Source: G965205525 sp965205525 (GTDB lineage: Bacteria > Pseudomonadota > Gammaproteobacteria > JABABF01). Taken from it: a stretch of DNA of 64,000 nt. The stretch's first letter is position 1. Each line of letters starts with the position of its first letter. Shown here piece by piece: positions 26,288 to 35,191 of the stretch. The stretch is taken from positions 806,001-870,000 of the forward strand of contig OZ242171.1 of assembly GCA_965205525.1 (NCBI GenBank), written 5' to 3'. The position numbers and the translations under genes were made by a program. The notes below the pieces were generated by a model. That model saw nothing but the letters and a program-made list of their open reading frames with translations. It had not been told where the DNA came from and did no database searches.

Positions 26288-27072
26288 CTGAGCCCCATCA
26301 TCTCCGCTATGCCGAAGCTGTGTCCGGCGGTAAAGCCGCCGTCCACTGGAATCGCCTGGCCGCTGACGAAAGAAGAGTCCTCCGAGGCTAGGAACAGGGC
26401 GGCACCGGCGATCTCCTCCGGTTTCCCGAAGCGCCCCAGCTTGTGCTGTCCCTGCACCTTCTCCCGCACGGGAAGCATGCTTTCCATGGCGAATACGGAG
26501 CGGAACATCGGCGTGTCTATAAAGCCGGGGCAGATGGCGTTTACGCGGATTCCCAGGCGTCCGTAATCCATGGCCATGTTCCGGGTCAGCAGCACGACAG
26601 CCCCCTTGGAGGCGTTGTAGCTGCTGCCTCCCTCGCTTCCCTCCAAACCCTCAATGCTGGCGATGGTGATGATGCTGCCGGAGCGCTGCTCAATCATCGC
26701 CGGCAGTGCGGCCCGGCAGCTGAGGAAGGTGCCCTTCAGGTTGATGTCCAGCACCCGGTCCCATTCCTCCTCCTCCACCTGGTGCACGGCGCCCCCTCCG
26801 GCGGTGCCGGCGGCGGTGAGGAGCACATCAATACGGCCAAAAGCAGAGCGTGCGGCCTCAGCCGCCGCCGTCTGGGCGGCGCCGTCCCGCACATCCGCCG
26901 CTTGGAACTTCTTGCCTGCCGGCGCCTCCAGAGCGCGCCATTCATCGCTTTCCTCAAGGTCCAGGCCCATCACTGCCGCCCCCTCGGCGGCGAAACGCCG
27001 GGCGCAGGCGAGACCGATGCCGGAGGCCGCCCCGGTAACTATGCAGGCTTTGTCTTTCAATCTTGTGCTCAT
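26284..27072 (-). CDS. Short-chain dehydrogenase/reductase
   Basis: A 262-residue classical SDR: TGAASGIG near the N terminus (13-20), LLTAAGTAGG in place of the usual NNAG, catalytic serine in TIASIEGLEG and YNASK 13 residues later. The C-terminal block FLASEDSSFVSGQAIPVDGGFTAG is standard for the FabG-like group. The substrate is not predictable. It is a lone leftward gene facing epmA; its start is 88 bp from the divergent DUF3014 gene, in an AT-rich gap likely to hold both promoters. Confidence 0.88.
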   Translation of the reverse strand: MSTRLKDKACIVTGAASGIGLACARRFAAEGAAVMGLDLEESDEWRALEAPAGKKFQAADVRDGAAQTAAAEAARSAFGRIDVLLTAAGTAGGGAVHQVEEEEWDRVLDINLKGTFLSCRAALPAMIEQRSGSIITIASIEGLEGSEGGSSYNASKGAVVLLTRNMAMDYGRLGIRVNAICPGFIDTPMFRSVFAMESMLPVREKVQGQHKLGRFGKPEEIAGAALFLASEDSSFVSGQAIPVDGGFTAGHSFGIAEMMGLS

Positions 27073-27160
27073 GGCAATACCCTATAGCGAGCTGGTGATT
27101 TATATATTTTATATAATGACCGGTTCATTCCGATATGCAATATAAAAGGAGCGACCCCCG

Positions 27161-27886
27161 ATGAGCAAACTTTCTGGAAAAACTACCATTTTCATAGCGG
27201 CGGCAGCTCTCCTGCTGCTGCTGGTTATCCTCTTTCTGTGGCCGGATGGAGAGTCGGACCCCGCCGTCCCAGTCCCAGAGCCTGTGGCAGAGACCAGCCC
27301 GGCGGAGCCGTCACTTCCTGCCCTGGAGGAGAGTGATGCATTTGTCTGGCAGGAGATTTCCCAGCTGGCAGACCTGAGCGGCATAGCCCGCTGGCGCGGG
27401 GTGGACTACCTGCTGCAGCGCACGGTGGGAATTGTCGCCAGCGCGGCGGAGGGCCGGGTGGTGCGCAAGCAGCTGGAGGTGTTCGGTCCGGATGCCCCCT
27501 TCCCGGTTCTGCGCAAGGGGAATGACCTGTACATGGACCCGGCGGGCTATCGGCGTTTTGACGGCTTAGCGCAGTTCGCAGGGGCGCTGGACGCAGAGCG
27601 GACAGTGGCGGCTTACCGCGGGCTGGAGCCCCTGGTTCGGGAGGCCTATCGGCAGCTGGGCCGCCAGGAGCCAGTGCTGACAGCGGTTCAGGATGCCATT
27701 GTAAAAGTGCTGCAGGCACCGCTGGTGCAGGGAGATATTCAACTGCTGAGAAAATCAGTGGTATACAGCTACCAGGACCCCGCGCTGGAATCCCTGGACC
27801 CGATAGCCCGGCAGATGATCCGCATGGGGCCGGATAACACCCGCATTATTCAGAAAAAATTACAGGAGATTAAAGAGCTTCTGTAG
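27161..27886 (+). CDS. DUF3014 family membrane-anchored protein
   Basis: A 241-residue protein with one N-terminal membrane helix (about residues 9-27, TIFIAAAALLLLLVILFLW), a proline/glutamate-rich linker, and a periplasmic domain beginning DAFVWQEISQLADLSGIARW, the pattern of the DUF3014 family. Later landmarks are VVRKQLEVF and PLVREAYRQLG. A clear AAAGGAGCGA ribosome site sets the start. Function is unknown. It converges on psd with 21 bp between them. Confidence 0.82.
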   Translation: MSKLSGKTTIFIAAAALLLLLVILFLWPDGESDPAVPVPEPVAETSPAEPSLPALEESDAFVWQEISQLADLSGIARWRGVDYLLQRTVGIVASAAEGRVVRKQLEVFGPDAPFPVLRKGNDLYMDPAGYRRFDGLAQFAGALDAERTVAAYRGLEPLVREAYRQLGRQEPVLTAVQDAIVKVLQAPLVQGDIQLLRKSVVYSYQDPALESLDPIARQMIRMGPDNTRIIQKKLQEIKELL

Positions 27887-27907
27887 CCGCTTTCCCGCCC
27901 CTCTTTT

Positions 27908-28750
27908 TCATCGGGCCCTGGCATCGCCCCCGCCGTCCTCGGCGGCAGCAGTCGGCAGCACGCTGCCTAGCCGCTGACCGCAGCGCACAGGGGAGCCGGG
28001 CACTAAGGAGGCAGCCATCTGCAGCGGGCAGGAGAAAACTGCCACCACTGTGGAGCCCAGGCAGAAATACCCGGCCTCGTCTCCCTTGGACAGATAAGCC
28101 GGCGTTTTATCGCTGTCCCAGGCGGTCCGGATGCTGCCGACAATCAGTGCTCCCACGAAAACCAGGGCAAAGGGGCCGGCAGCGCCCTCCAGCAGGCATA
28201 CTCGGCGCTCGTTCTCTGCAAGCAGATTTGGCACTGTCTCTGCCGCCGCCGGATTAACCGGGAACAGCCGTCCCCGGATATGCCAGCTGCGGCGCAGCTT
28301 GCCGGTCAGGGGCATGTGCACCCTGTGGTAGTCCTTTGGCGAGAGATAGACGCACATCCAGTGTCCGCCCGCAAACTGCGCTGCCTCGGTCTCATCCGCC
28401 AGCAGCGCGCCCAAGGAGTAATACCGTCCCTTCGCCTGCATCAGCTTTCCCTCCGACAAGCTGCCGAAACCGCTGAGAATGCCGTCTGCCGGGGATGCGA
28501 CTGCATCCTCCCTCGGCGCAATCGGCCTCGCTCCGGCACGCAGCGCACGGGTAAAAAAAGCGTTAAAGCAGGGATAGGCCTCCGGGTTCGGCTCCGCCGC
28601 CTCGGACATGTCCACCCCGTAGCGGCGTATGAACCACCGGATGAGCGGTCTTCGCACCCAGGGCAGGGCACAGTTTCCGAGCCCTTGGGCCAGGCGGTTC
28701 AGGGCATGCTGGGGCAGGAGTCCTGTGATGCGGGGCAGCAGGGCTCTCAC
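27908..28750 (-). CDS. psd: Phosphatidylserine decarboxylase proenzyme
   Basis: Psd makes phosphatidylethanolamine at the inner membrane. The 280-residue proenzyme self-cleaves at the LGST motif (FCLGSTVVAVF), whose serine becomes the pyruvoyl group. Supporting blocks are ASPADG near residue 90, KDYHRVHMP and NERRVCLLE. It overlaps the upstream rhodanese gene by 4 bp (translationally coupled), a pairing I recall from Pseudomonas (psd with rhdA). Confidence 0.96.
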   Translation of the reverse strand: MRALLPRITGLLPQHALNRLAQGLGNCALPWVRRPLIRWFIRRYGVDMSEAAEPNPEAYPCFNAFFTRALRAGARPIAPREDAVASPADGILSGFGSLSEGKLMQAKGRYYSLGALLADETEAAQFAGGHWMCVYLSPKDYHRVHMPLTGKLRRSWHIRGRLFPVNPAAAETVPNLLAENERRVCLLEGAAGPFALVFVGALIVGSIRTAWDSDKTPAYLSKGDEAGYFCLGSTVVAVFSCPLQMAASLVPGSPVRCGQRLGSVLPTAAAEDGGGDARAR

Positions 28751-29565
28751 GTCTCTATCGGGGTATCATCCCGGTTGCCCCATTCGGCCCAGGAGCCGTG
28801 GTAGCCCTTGATGCGGCGTCCGAGCAGCCTGCCCACCAGGTAGCACAGGGCGGAGCGATGGTGGGCATAGCAGTGGGTGACGATCTCTCGATCTGCCCCC
28901 AGCCCTTTAGCCTCCAGCTCTCGGTCAATTTCCGAAAGATCCCTAAGACGCAGGCTCCGCGTCGGGTCCATCAGCGAAAGCCACTCCAAGTGCACTGCGC
29001 CGGGGATGTGCCCCCCGCGCTTAGACCGCAGACGATTCCCCTCGTACTCCTCCTTGGAGCGGGCATCCCAGATGGCAAAGTTCGGCTCTCCTAATTTCTG
29101 CAGGATGTCCTCTGCCTCGGCGATGGGCTCCCTGTGGATCTCTGCTTGGAAATCAGAGGGCACCGGGATCTCCGGCTCCGCCGAGAGAGGCAGGCTCTCG
29201 TCCCGCCAGGCGGTGATGCCGCCATTCAGATACGACCACCTTTCGTGGCCGAGCACGTCCAGGGTCCACAGCAGCCGTCCTGCCCAGCCGCCGCCTTCGT
29301 CATCGCAGGCCACCACGTGATGCTCGGGCGTGAGCCCCATCCCTGAGAACAGGCGGCAGAGGTCTTCTTTTTCAGGCAGCCGGCCTATGGCCGGAGGGAC
29401 CCCGCACATCAGGCGCGTGGAGGGCAGGTACAGGGCTCCGGCGATATGCCCCTCGGCATACGCCTGGGCTTCCCCCGTGTGCAGGATCAGCAGCTTGTGC
29501 TGGCCCTGCTTTATCAGCAGGGCCAGCTCTGCGGGCTCTAAGAGACGGGGCAGTGGATCAGTCAT
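28747..29565 (-). CDS. Thiosulfate sulfurtransferase (rhodanese, two domains)
   Basis: Two rhodanese domains in 272 residues: an inactive N-terminal one (through YLNGGITAWRDESLP) and a C-terminal one with the active cysteine in THCYAHHRS. The latter also has WDARSKEEYEG and GHIPGAVHLEW. It moves sulfane sulfur, classically thiosulfate to cyanide. I chose the ATG at 29565 (TDPLPRLLEPAELA) with a CAGAGAAA leader; an upstream start would add 22 poorly conserved residues. Position before psd suggests the rhdA orthologue. Confidence 0.88.
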   Translation of the reverse strand: MTDPLPRLLEPAELALLIKQGQHKLLILHTGEAQAYAEGHIAGALYLPSTRLMCGVPPAIGRLPEKEDLCRLFSGMGLTPEHHVVACDDEGGGWAGRLLWTLDVLGHERWSYLNGGITAWRDESLPLSAEPEIPVPSDFQAEIHREPIAEAEDILQKLGEPNFAIWDARSKEEYEGNRLRSKRGGHIPGAVHLEWLSLMDPTRSLRLRDLSEIDRELEAKGLGADREIVTHCYAHHRSALCYLVGRLLGRRIKGYHGSWAEWGNRDDTPIET

Positions 29566-29883
29566 GATTTTCTCTGGCGATGAAGACAGCGGGCTAAGGC
29601 CAGCAGCCTTTTCCCTAAGAGTCAATTGCACCCCTCTATCCCGCTGCCGTCAAATGCACGGCAGGGCGCATTTTTAGAGATAGGGCAGCCGTCGGGCCGG
29701 CACAGGATTGGCGCAGCGGGATTTTGTCTGCGCGGGCTTTTGGTGATAACGCGCGGCGGGCTGGCAGCGGCAGCGGCAAGGACTTGCACGGCGATTGGGC
29801 AGCTTTGCTGCGCGGCTGCTCTGCCCGCCCGGGCGGTTTTGGTAAAATGGGTGCGCTTTCACCATCATCTCAGGGATTTGCAC
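29566..29883. other. Divergent intergenic region, rhodanese/orn
   Basis: A 318-bp gap between divergent starts. It holds the extended -10 of orn at its right end; no open frame with gene-like composition, tRNA or clear terminator is visible. In Pseudomonas, as I recall, rsgA and the motA/motB pair lie in this interval; nothing resembling them remains. Confidence 0.6.
29840..29848 (+). promoter_or_regulatory. Extended -10 promoter of orn
   Basis: TGG-TAAAAT, a TGn plus five-of-six -10 element, 35 bases before the proposed orn start. It follows a CCCGCCCGGGCGG palindrome-like stretch that could be an operator; no -35 is evident. Confidence 0.45.
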
Positions 29884-30432
29884 TTGCTCAAAAGCCTCAG
29901 CCTAGTCTGGATTGATCTGGAGATGACAGGCTTGGATCCTGATCGGGACCGCATCTTGGAAATAGCCACGGTGGTGACAGATGCCGAGCTGAATGTCATC
30001 GGGGAGGGACCGGAGCTGGTGCTGCACCAGTCCAATAAAATTCTGGACGGCATGGATGAATGGAATACAAGTCATCACGGCAGCTCCGGCCTCCTGACGG
30101 CGGTGCGGCAGAGCGATGTGGATGAGAGCCGTGCCGAGGCAGAGACCTTGGCGTTTCTGAGTTGCCATTTGGAGCCTGGGGTCTCCCCCATGTGCGGCAA
30201 TTCCGTGCATCAGGACCGGCGTTTTTTGTCCCGCTTCATGCCGGAGCTTACGAATTTCTTCCATTACCGCAACCTGGATGTGAGCACTTTGAAGGAGCTG
30301 GCCCGGCGCTGGCGGCCGGATCTGCTCGCCGGGGGCGAGCGGAAGCAGTCTCTCCATCGCGCACTGGCGGATACCTATGAATCCATTGAGGAGCTGCGCC
30401 GATATCGGCAGCATTTTCTGCGGGCAAACTAG
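29884..30432 (+). CDS. orn: Oligoribonuclease Orn
   Basis: A DEDDh 3'-5' exoribonuclease that degrades di-nucleotides, the last step of RNA and cyclic-di-GMP breakdown. Motifs are WIDLEMTGLDP (DxE), GNSVHQDRRFL and HRALADTYESIEEL. The start is not an ATG: the closest fit is TTG (LLKSLSLVWIDLEM) with AGGGA seven bases upstream, giving 182 residues, the family length. The frame is open further upstream, but that part runs through the promoter. It leads the conserved orn-queG block. Confidence 0.94.
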   Translation: MLKSLSLVWIDLEMTGLDPDRDRILEIATVVTDAELNVIGEGPELVLHQSNKILDGMDEWNTSHHGSSGLLTAVRQSDVDESRAEAETLAFLSCHLEPGVSPMCGNSVHQDRRFLSRFMPELTNFFHYRNLDVSTLKELARRWRPDLLAGGERKQSLHRALADTYESIEELRRYRQHFLRAN

Positions 30433-30533
30433 CCTTGGGATCGACCCGCACACCCTCCTGCAAGGCGGGGCGGGGGTCGCATCCGACCGGTATCGCCGGT
30501 GTGCATTTTTGGCAGAGAGAAGGCTGGAAAACC

Positions 30534-31709
30534 ATGCCTGAAGGGGTGCGCCCGCTGTCTGGGGAGGGAGCGGCGGCAGCAGAGAGCCGCCGGACTGCCG
30601 GGGATGGCGCTCTTGGCCTGCACACCTTGCGGGGGCGCATAAAGACTTGGGCCAAGGAGCTGGGTTTTCAGCAGGCGGGCATTTCCGACATCAGCCTGCA
30701 CCGTTACCGGGAGCACTTGGAGAAGTGGCTGGCACAGGGCTGCCACGGCGACATGGAGTGGATGCGCCGCCACGCGGAGATGCGCCTTCGTCCGGAGGAG
30801 CTGCTGCCGGGGACAGCTCGCGTCATCTGCTGCCGGATGAATTATCTGCCGGCGAAAGAGCCCCGCCGTGCAGCTGCCCCGGAGCCGCATCGCGCCTGTA
30901 TCTCCCGCTACGCCCGGGGCAAGGACTACCACAAGCTGGTGCGCCGCCGCTTGGCGCAGCTGGCCCGGCGTATTGCAGAGGCGGCCGGTCCGCATCGGCA
31001 CCGAGCCTTCGCCGACAGCGCCCCCGTGCTGGAGCGTGCACTGGCATCCAAGGCGGGACTGGGCTGGACCGGCAAGAACACGATGCTGATCCACCGGGAT
31101 GCGGGCTCCTGGTTTTTCCTCGGGGAGATCTACACGGATATCCCCCTGCCGGCGGATGAAATACCGGTTGAAGACTCCTGCGGCACCTGCCGCGCCTGCT
31201 TGGATGCCTGTCCCACCGGCGCCTTTCAAGGCCCGTATCGGCTAGATGCCCGCAAGTGCATCTCCTACCTGACCATAGAGCACAAGGGGGCTATCCCGGA
31301 GGAGCTGCGGGCGAAGATCGGCAACCGCATCTTCGGCTGCGATGATTGCCAGCAGGTCTGTCCCTGGAACCGGCATGCGCCGAGGGGCGAAGAGAAGGCC
31401 TTTCAGAGTGACGGCGGCCCCGACGGGGAAGAGCTCAGCCGACTCTTTGCCTGGTCCGAGGAGGAGTACCTCAGCCGCACAGAGGGCTCTCCCCTGCGCC
31501 GCACCGGCTACGAGCGCTGGCTGCGCAATATCGCGGTGGCTCTCGGGAACGCCCCTCCCGAAAGCGGGGCGGCGGCGGCCCTGTGGACCCGCTCCGAGCA
31601 CCCATCCCCCCTGGTGCGGGAGCATGTGCGCTGGGCGCTGGCAGAGCAGCGGCGCAAGGCGGGCGGTGCACAGGAGGGCAGGGCCAAAGGTGCAAACATT
31701 CACTCCTAG
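30534..31709 (+). CDS. queG: Epoxyqueuosine reductase QueG
   Basis: QueG carries out the last step of queuosine synthesis in tRNA, using cobalamin and two [4Fe-4S] clusters. The protein (391 residues from ATG) has the cluster motifs CGTCRACLDACPTGAF and CDDCQQVCPWN, plus GWTGKNTMLIH of the corrinoid region. A HEAT-like C terminus follows. The start at MPEGVRPLSG has a purine-rich leader and gives about the E. coli length plus a short N-terminal extension. Confidence 0.96.
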   Translation: MPEGVRPLSGEGAAAAESRRTAGDGALGLHTLRGRIKTWAKELGFQQAGISDISLHRYREHLEKWLAQGCHGDMEWMRRHAEMRLRPEELLPGTARVICCRMNYLPAKEPRRAAAPEPHRACISRYARGKDYHKLVRRRLAQLARRIAEAAGPHRHRAFADSAPVLERALASKAGLGWTGKNTMLIHRDAGSWFFLGEIYTDIPLPADEIPVEDSCGTCRACLDACPTGAFQGPYRLDARKCISYLTIEHKGAIPEELRAKIGNRIFGCDDCQQVCPWNRHAPRGEEKAFQSDGGPDGEELSRLFAWSEEEYLSRTEGSPLRRTGYERWLRNIAVALGNAPPESGAAAALWTRSEHPSPLVREHVRWALAEQRRKAGGAQEGRAKGANIHS

Positions 31710-31723
31710 GCGGGTGTCGCCCT

Positions 31724-31729
31724 TATAAT
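31724..31729 (+). promoter_or_regulatory. -10 box upstream of nnr
   Basis: A perfect TATAAT, 37 bases before the nnr ATG, just after the queG stop. The -35 is weak. It could start a transcript covering nnr through hflX. Confidence 0.4.
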
Positions 31730-31766
31730 CCGCAGATAGCATTCTGAGTTCTTTGTGCGCCATCCT

Positions 31767-33374
31767 ATGGCTGATTTCGACCCAATGGTCCGCCTGCCGA
31801 CAGAGCTGTATTCTGCCGAGCAGGTGAAGCAGCTGGACAGTGCCGCCATTAAAGATCTGTCCCTTTCCGGCATGGAGCTCATGCGCCGGGCCGGACGCGC
31901 CGCCTTTTTTCGCCTCAAGGAATACTGGCCCGAAGCAAAGCGCATCACTGTTCTAGCCGGCCCGGGAAACAACGGCGGCGATGGTTTCATCCTCGCCGCC
32001 ATGGCGGCCCGGCAGGGCCTTTCCGTACAGGTGGTGCAGGTCGGGGACGAAGAGCGAGCGGGGGAAGAGGCCGCTCGGGCCAGGAAGCATGCCCTGGAGG
32101 CGGGGGTGGAATTGCGGTATTTCGGAGCGGCGCTGCCGGTGCCTAAGGGAAGCCTGGGCACAAAGGTGGAGCGCCAGGCTTTCAAAAAAGAGGAGATGGC
32201 GGCGGCAGATGTGCTGGTGGATGCACTGCTCGGCACCGGCCTTCGGGGCGAGGTGAGGCCGGAGCATGCGGCGGCGATTCGCGTCATCAACGAGGCGCCT
32301 CAGCCGGTGCTGGCCCTGGATATCCCCTCGGGCCTGTGCGCCGATACCGGTCACATTCTTGGGGAAGCGGTGCGGGCGGGCTGCACGGTCAGCTTTATAG
32401 CCCTGAAGAAGGGGCTCCTCACCGGTGCCGGCCCCGACTGTACGGGGGAGCTGCACCTGGCGGGCCTGGATGTGCCACAGCAGGTTTTTAGCAGCTTTAA
32501 GCCCGCTGCCTGGCGTCTTGACTGGCAGCAGCTGGCGGTTCTGCTCCCGCCTCGGCAAAGGGGAGCTCACAAAGGGGATTTCGGCCATCTTCTGGTGCTC
32601 GGAGGCGATGCGGGCATGCCGGGGGCGGCACTGCTGGCAGCCCGGGCCGCGCTTCGCACCGGTGCCGGGCTGGTATCGGTAGCAACCCGCAGAGAGCATG
32701 CGGCGGCACTCGCGGGTGCCTGCCCTGAAGCGATGGTCAGCGGCGCAGATTCCGGCCAGGATACAGAGTCCCTCTTAGAACGCGCCACGGCGGTTGTCAT
32801 CGGTCCCGGTCTCGGTCGGGGAGCCTGGGGGGAGCAGCTGCTGCAGAGGGCGCTGAAGGCGGGGCGTCCGCTGGTGCTGGATGCGGATGCCCTGAACCTG
32901 ATGGCGGCAAAGGGCATCACCCCTCCCAAGCCCTTTATCATCACGCCCCATCCGGGGGAGGCGGCGCGTCTTTTGGGATGGGAGACGAGCCGGGTGCAGG
33001 CGGACCGCTTTGCCGCGGTGCAGGCCCTGCGGGAGAAACTGGGAGGCGGCACTGTCATCCTGAAGGGGGCAGGCACCCTGGTGTGCGATAACAGGGATAT
33101 CAGTGTCTGCCCCTACGGCAATCCGGGCATGGCGACCGGAGGCATGGGGGACACCCTGAGCGGCATTCTGGGCGCCCTGCTCGCCCAGGGCCTCGGCCCC
33201 GGCGCTGCGGCCCGTCTCGGGGCATGCATTCATTCCCGGGCCGCCGACTTGGCTGCCGCCCTGGGGGAGCGGGGGCTCATGGCATCGGATTTACTGCCCC
33301 ACCTGCGCCGCCTGGTCAATCCCGGCGGGGGCGCGGATGAGGAACACCGGCCCGCCGACCCCGCCGAGTGGTGA
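31767..33374 (+). CDS. nnr: Bifunctional NAD(P)H-hydrate epimerase / ADP-dependent dehydratase
   Basis: Repairs hydrated NAD(P)H. The N-terminal YjeF_N epimerase domain (to about residue 220) shows AGPGNNGGDGF; the C-terminal ribokinase-like dehydratase has HKGDFGHLLVLGG, ITPHPGEAARLLG and the catalytic loop GNPGMATGGMGDTLSG. I took the ATG at 31767; a GTG four codons earlier is possible. It leads directly (3-bp gap) into tsaE. Confidence 0.96.
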   Translation: MADFDPMVRLPTELYSAEQVKQLDSAAIKDLSLSGMELMRRAGRAAFFRLKEYWPEAKRITVLAGPGNNGGDGFILAAMAARQGLSVQVVQVGDEERAGEEAARARKHALEAGVELRYFGAALPVPKGSLGTKVERQAFKKEEMAAADVLVDALLGTGLRGEVRPEHAAAIRVINEAPQPVLALDIPSGLCADTGHILGEAVRAGCTVSFIALKKGLLTGAGPDCTGELHLAGLDVPQQVFSSFKPAAWRLDWQQLAVLLPPRQRGAHKGDFGHLLVLGGDAGMPGAALLAARAALRTGAGLVSVATRREHAAALAGACPEAMVSGADSGQDTESLLERATAVVIGPGLGRGAWGEQLLQRALKAGRPLVLDADALNLMAAKGITPPKPFIITPHPGEAARLLGWETSRVQADRFAAVQALREKLGGGTVILKGAGTLVCDNRDISVCPYGNPGMATGGMGDTLSGILGALLAQGLGPGAAARLGACIHSRAADLAAALGERGLMASDLLPHLRRLVNPGGGADEEHRPADPAEW

Positions 33375-33377
33375 GAC

Positions 33378-33842
33378 ATGGCCTCTGCCTCCTCAGATTT
33401 TCTGACTTGCGAAGAGGATACCCTGCGTGTCGGAGCCGGCTGCGGCCGCTGCTGGGAAGGGGGCGGGGTGGTGTTTCTGGAGGGAGATCTGGGGACGGGC
33501 AAGACCACCCTGTGCCGGGGCATCCTGAGGGGCATGGGGCACGATGGTCCGGTGCAGAGTCCCACCTACACCTTGGTGGAGACCTACCGGCTGGCGGCGG
33601 GGCAGGTGTTCCATTTTGACCTGTACCGTCTGCAGGATGCCCGGGAGCTGGAGAGCATAGGGATTCGGGATTATGCAGACGGCGCATCCCTGTGCCTGGT
33701 GGAATGGCCGGAGCGGGGCGCCGGCCTGCTCCCGGCTCCAGATCTCCGCCTGTCCCTTGCGGTGAAGGGGAGCGGACGCTGCCTCAGCTGGCAGGCCTGC
33801 ACCCCTCGGGGCGAGAAGCTGGCGGCGGGACTCGGGGCGTGA
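33378..33842 (+). CDS. tsaE: tRNA threonylcarbamoyladenosine biosynthesis ATPase TsaE
   Basis: TsaE supports the t6A37 modification with TsaB and TsaD. Walker A GDLGTGKTT lies at 36-44; PVQSPTYTLVETY and FHFDLYRLQDARELESIGI are the family's core, with EWPERG near the end. The 154-residue length is usual. Its stop overlaps the GTG start of amiB, a tight coupling. Confidence 0.96.
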   Translation: MASASSDFLTCEEDTLRVGAGCGRCWEGGGVVFLEGDLGTGKTTLCRGILRGMGHDGPVQSPTYTLVETYRLAAGQVFHFDLYRLQDARELESIGIRDYADGASLCLVEWPERGAGLLPAPDLRLSLAVKGSGRCLSWQACTPRGEKLAAGLGA

Positions 33843-35176
33843 GGGGCGGCCCGGGTTCAAAGGGGAGGGCGGCGGTGCTCCTGCCGCTGGTGCTCTTGCT
33901 TTGTCCGGTGCCGGCGGCGGGGCTGGTGCTGAAGGACATTCGTCTGGGACGCCACGCAGAGTACACCCGGGTTGTGCTGGACAGCACGGCACGGCCAGAT
34001 TGCCGGGTCAGCGAGTCCGAAGGGCCGCCCCCCCGCATCCTGCTCCGCTGCCCGGGAATGGCGGCCGGAAAACGCATGAAAAAGCCTGCCCTCGGCGGCT
34101 CCCTTGTTCGGGAGATCAGGGTGCAGGCAGAGGAGGGCAGCCTGCAGCTGGAGATTGTCTTGCACCAGAAGATGCAGCTTCGCCGCTCACTGCTTGCCCC
34201 CGGTCCCGGCGGCGGCCTTTATCGCCTGGTGCTGGATTTGCAGGAGCGGGAGGGCGCCCTGCCGACTCCGGTGAAGACGGCGGCGGAGCGAGAGCAGGAG
34301 CGGCGGGACATCCTCATTGCCTTGGATGCCGGCCATGGCGGCGACGACCCCGGGGCCATCGGGCCCGCCGGCATCTACGAAAAGCATATCGTGCTCGCTA
34401 TCGCCCAGAAGATAGAGCGCATATTCCGGGCCGAGGCCGGCTTTCGTCCGCTGATGATCCGCAGCCGAGACCGCTACGTCCAGCTGCAGGAGCGCCGGGA
34501 AAAGGCGCGCCTTGCCGAGGCCGACCTGATGCTTTCAATACATGCGGACTCCTTTACCGATGCCCGGACCCGGGGCTCCTCGGTGTACGCCCTGTCCAGA
34601 AAAGGCGCCACCAGCGCCATCGCCCGCCACCTCGCCCAGCAGGCGAATCGCAGGCCCTCTAAAAGCGTCCCTGCAGGCAGTGCCGACGAGGGTTACCTGA
34701 ACCGCGCTCTGGCGGAGACCGCCGGGGACGACACCATAGAAGATGCATTAGAAATAGGTAATATATTATTGAAATATATCGGTAAAATATCAAAAATTCA
34801 TAGGAAGAAAGTAGAGCAGGCCGGCTTTGTGGTGCTGAAGTCGGCGGCGGTGCCCTCCCTCTTGGTGGAGACTGGATTCATCTCCAATCCAAAGGATGCC
34901 AAAGCCCTCTCCGACCCCGCTCATCAGCAGCGCCTGGCTAAGGCAATTGCGGACGGGGTGCTGGATTATTTTCGCCAGCATCCCCCCAGCGGGACCCTGC
35001 TGGCCTGGCAGAAGAACCACCCGGGAGCAGACCGGGCGCACATGGTGCAGGCGGGGGATTATCTGCTGCGCATCGCCCGCCGCTACGGGGTGAGCCAAGA
35101 GACCCTGCGTCTGTATAATGGCCTTCAAAACACAGTTATTTACCCAGGGCAGAGGCTGCGCATACCGCCTCCCTAA
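33839..35176 (+). CDS. amiB: N-acetylmuramoyl-L-alanine amidase AmiB
   Basis: A periplasmic amidase that splits septal peptidoglycan. From the GTG overlapping the tsaE stop the product has a signal peptide (about 1-27), an AMIN targeting domain (28-135), an Amidase_3 zinc domain with His166, Glu181 and His235, and catalytic Glu343 in LLVETGFISN. A C-terminal LysM motif (MVQAGDYLLRIARRYGVS) follows. Longer upstream frames lack a signal sequence, so the GTG start is preferred. A short AT-rich patch around 34741-34800 contrasts with the rest of the gene. Confidence 0.95.
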   Translation: MRGGPGSKGRAAVLLPLVLLLCPVPAAGLVLKDIRLGRHAEYTRVVLDSTARPDCRVSESEGPPPRILLRCPGMAAGKRMKKPALGGSLVREIRVQAEEGSLQLEIVLHQKMQLRRSLLAPGPGGGLYRLVLDLQEREGALPTPVKTAAEREQERRDILIALDAGHGGDDPGAIGPAGIYEKHIVLAIAQKIERIFRAEAGFRPLMIRSRDRYVQLQERREKARLAEADLMLSIHADSFTDARTRGSSVYALSRKGATSAIARHLAQQANRRPSKSVPAGSADEGYLNRALAETAGDDTIEDALEIGNILLKYIGKISKIHRKKVEQAGFVVLKSAAVPSLLVETGFISNPKDAKALSDPAHQQRLAKAIADGVLDYFRQHPPSGTLLAWQKNHPGADRAHMVQAGDYLLRIARRYGVSQETLRLYNGLQNTVIYPGQRLRIPPP

Positions 35177-35191
35177 GCAGGACAGAATTCC

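Noticed and set aside
29626..29883. N-terminal extension of orn
   Set aside because: It would read through the promoter region, and it adds 86 residues with no counterpart in oligoribonucleases.
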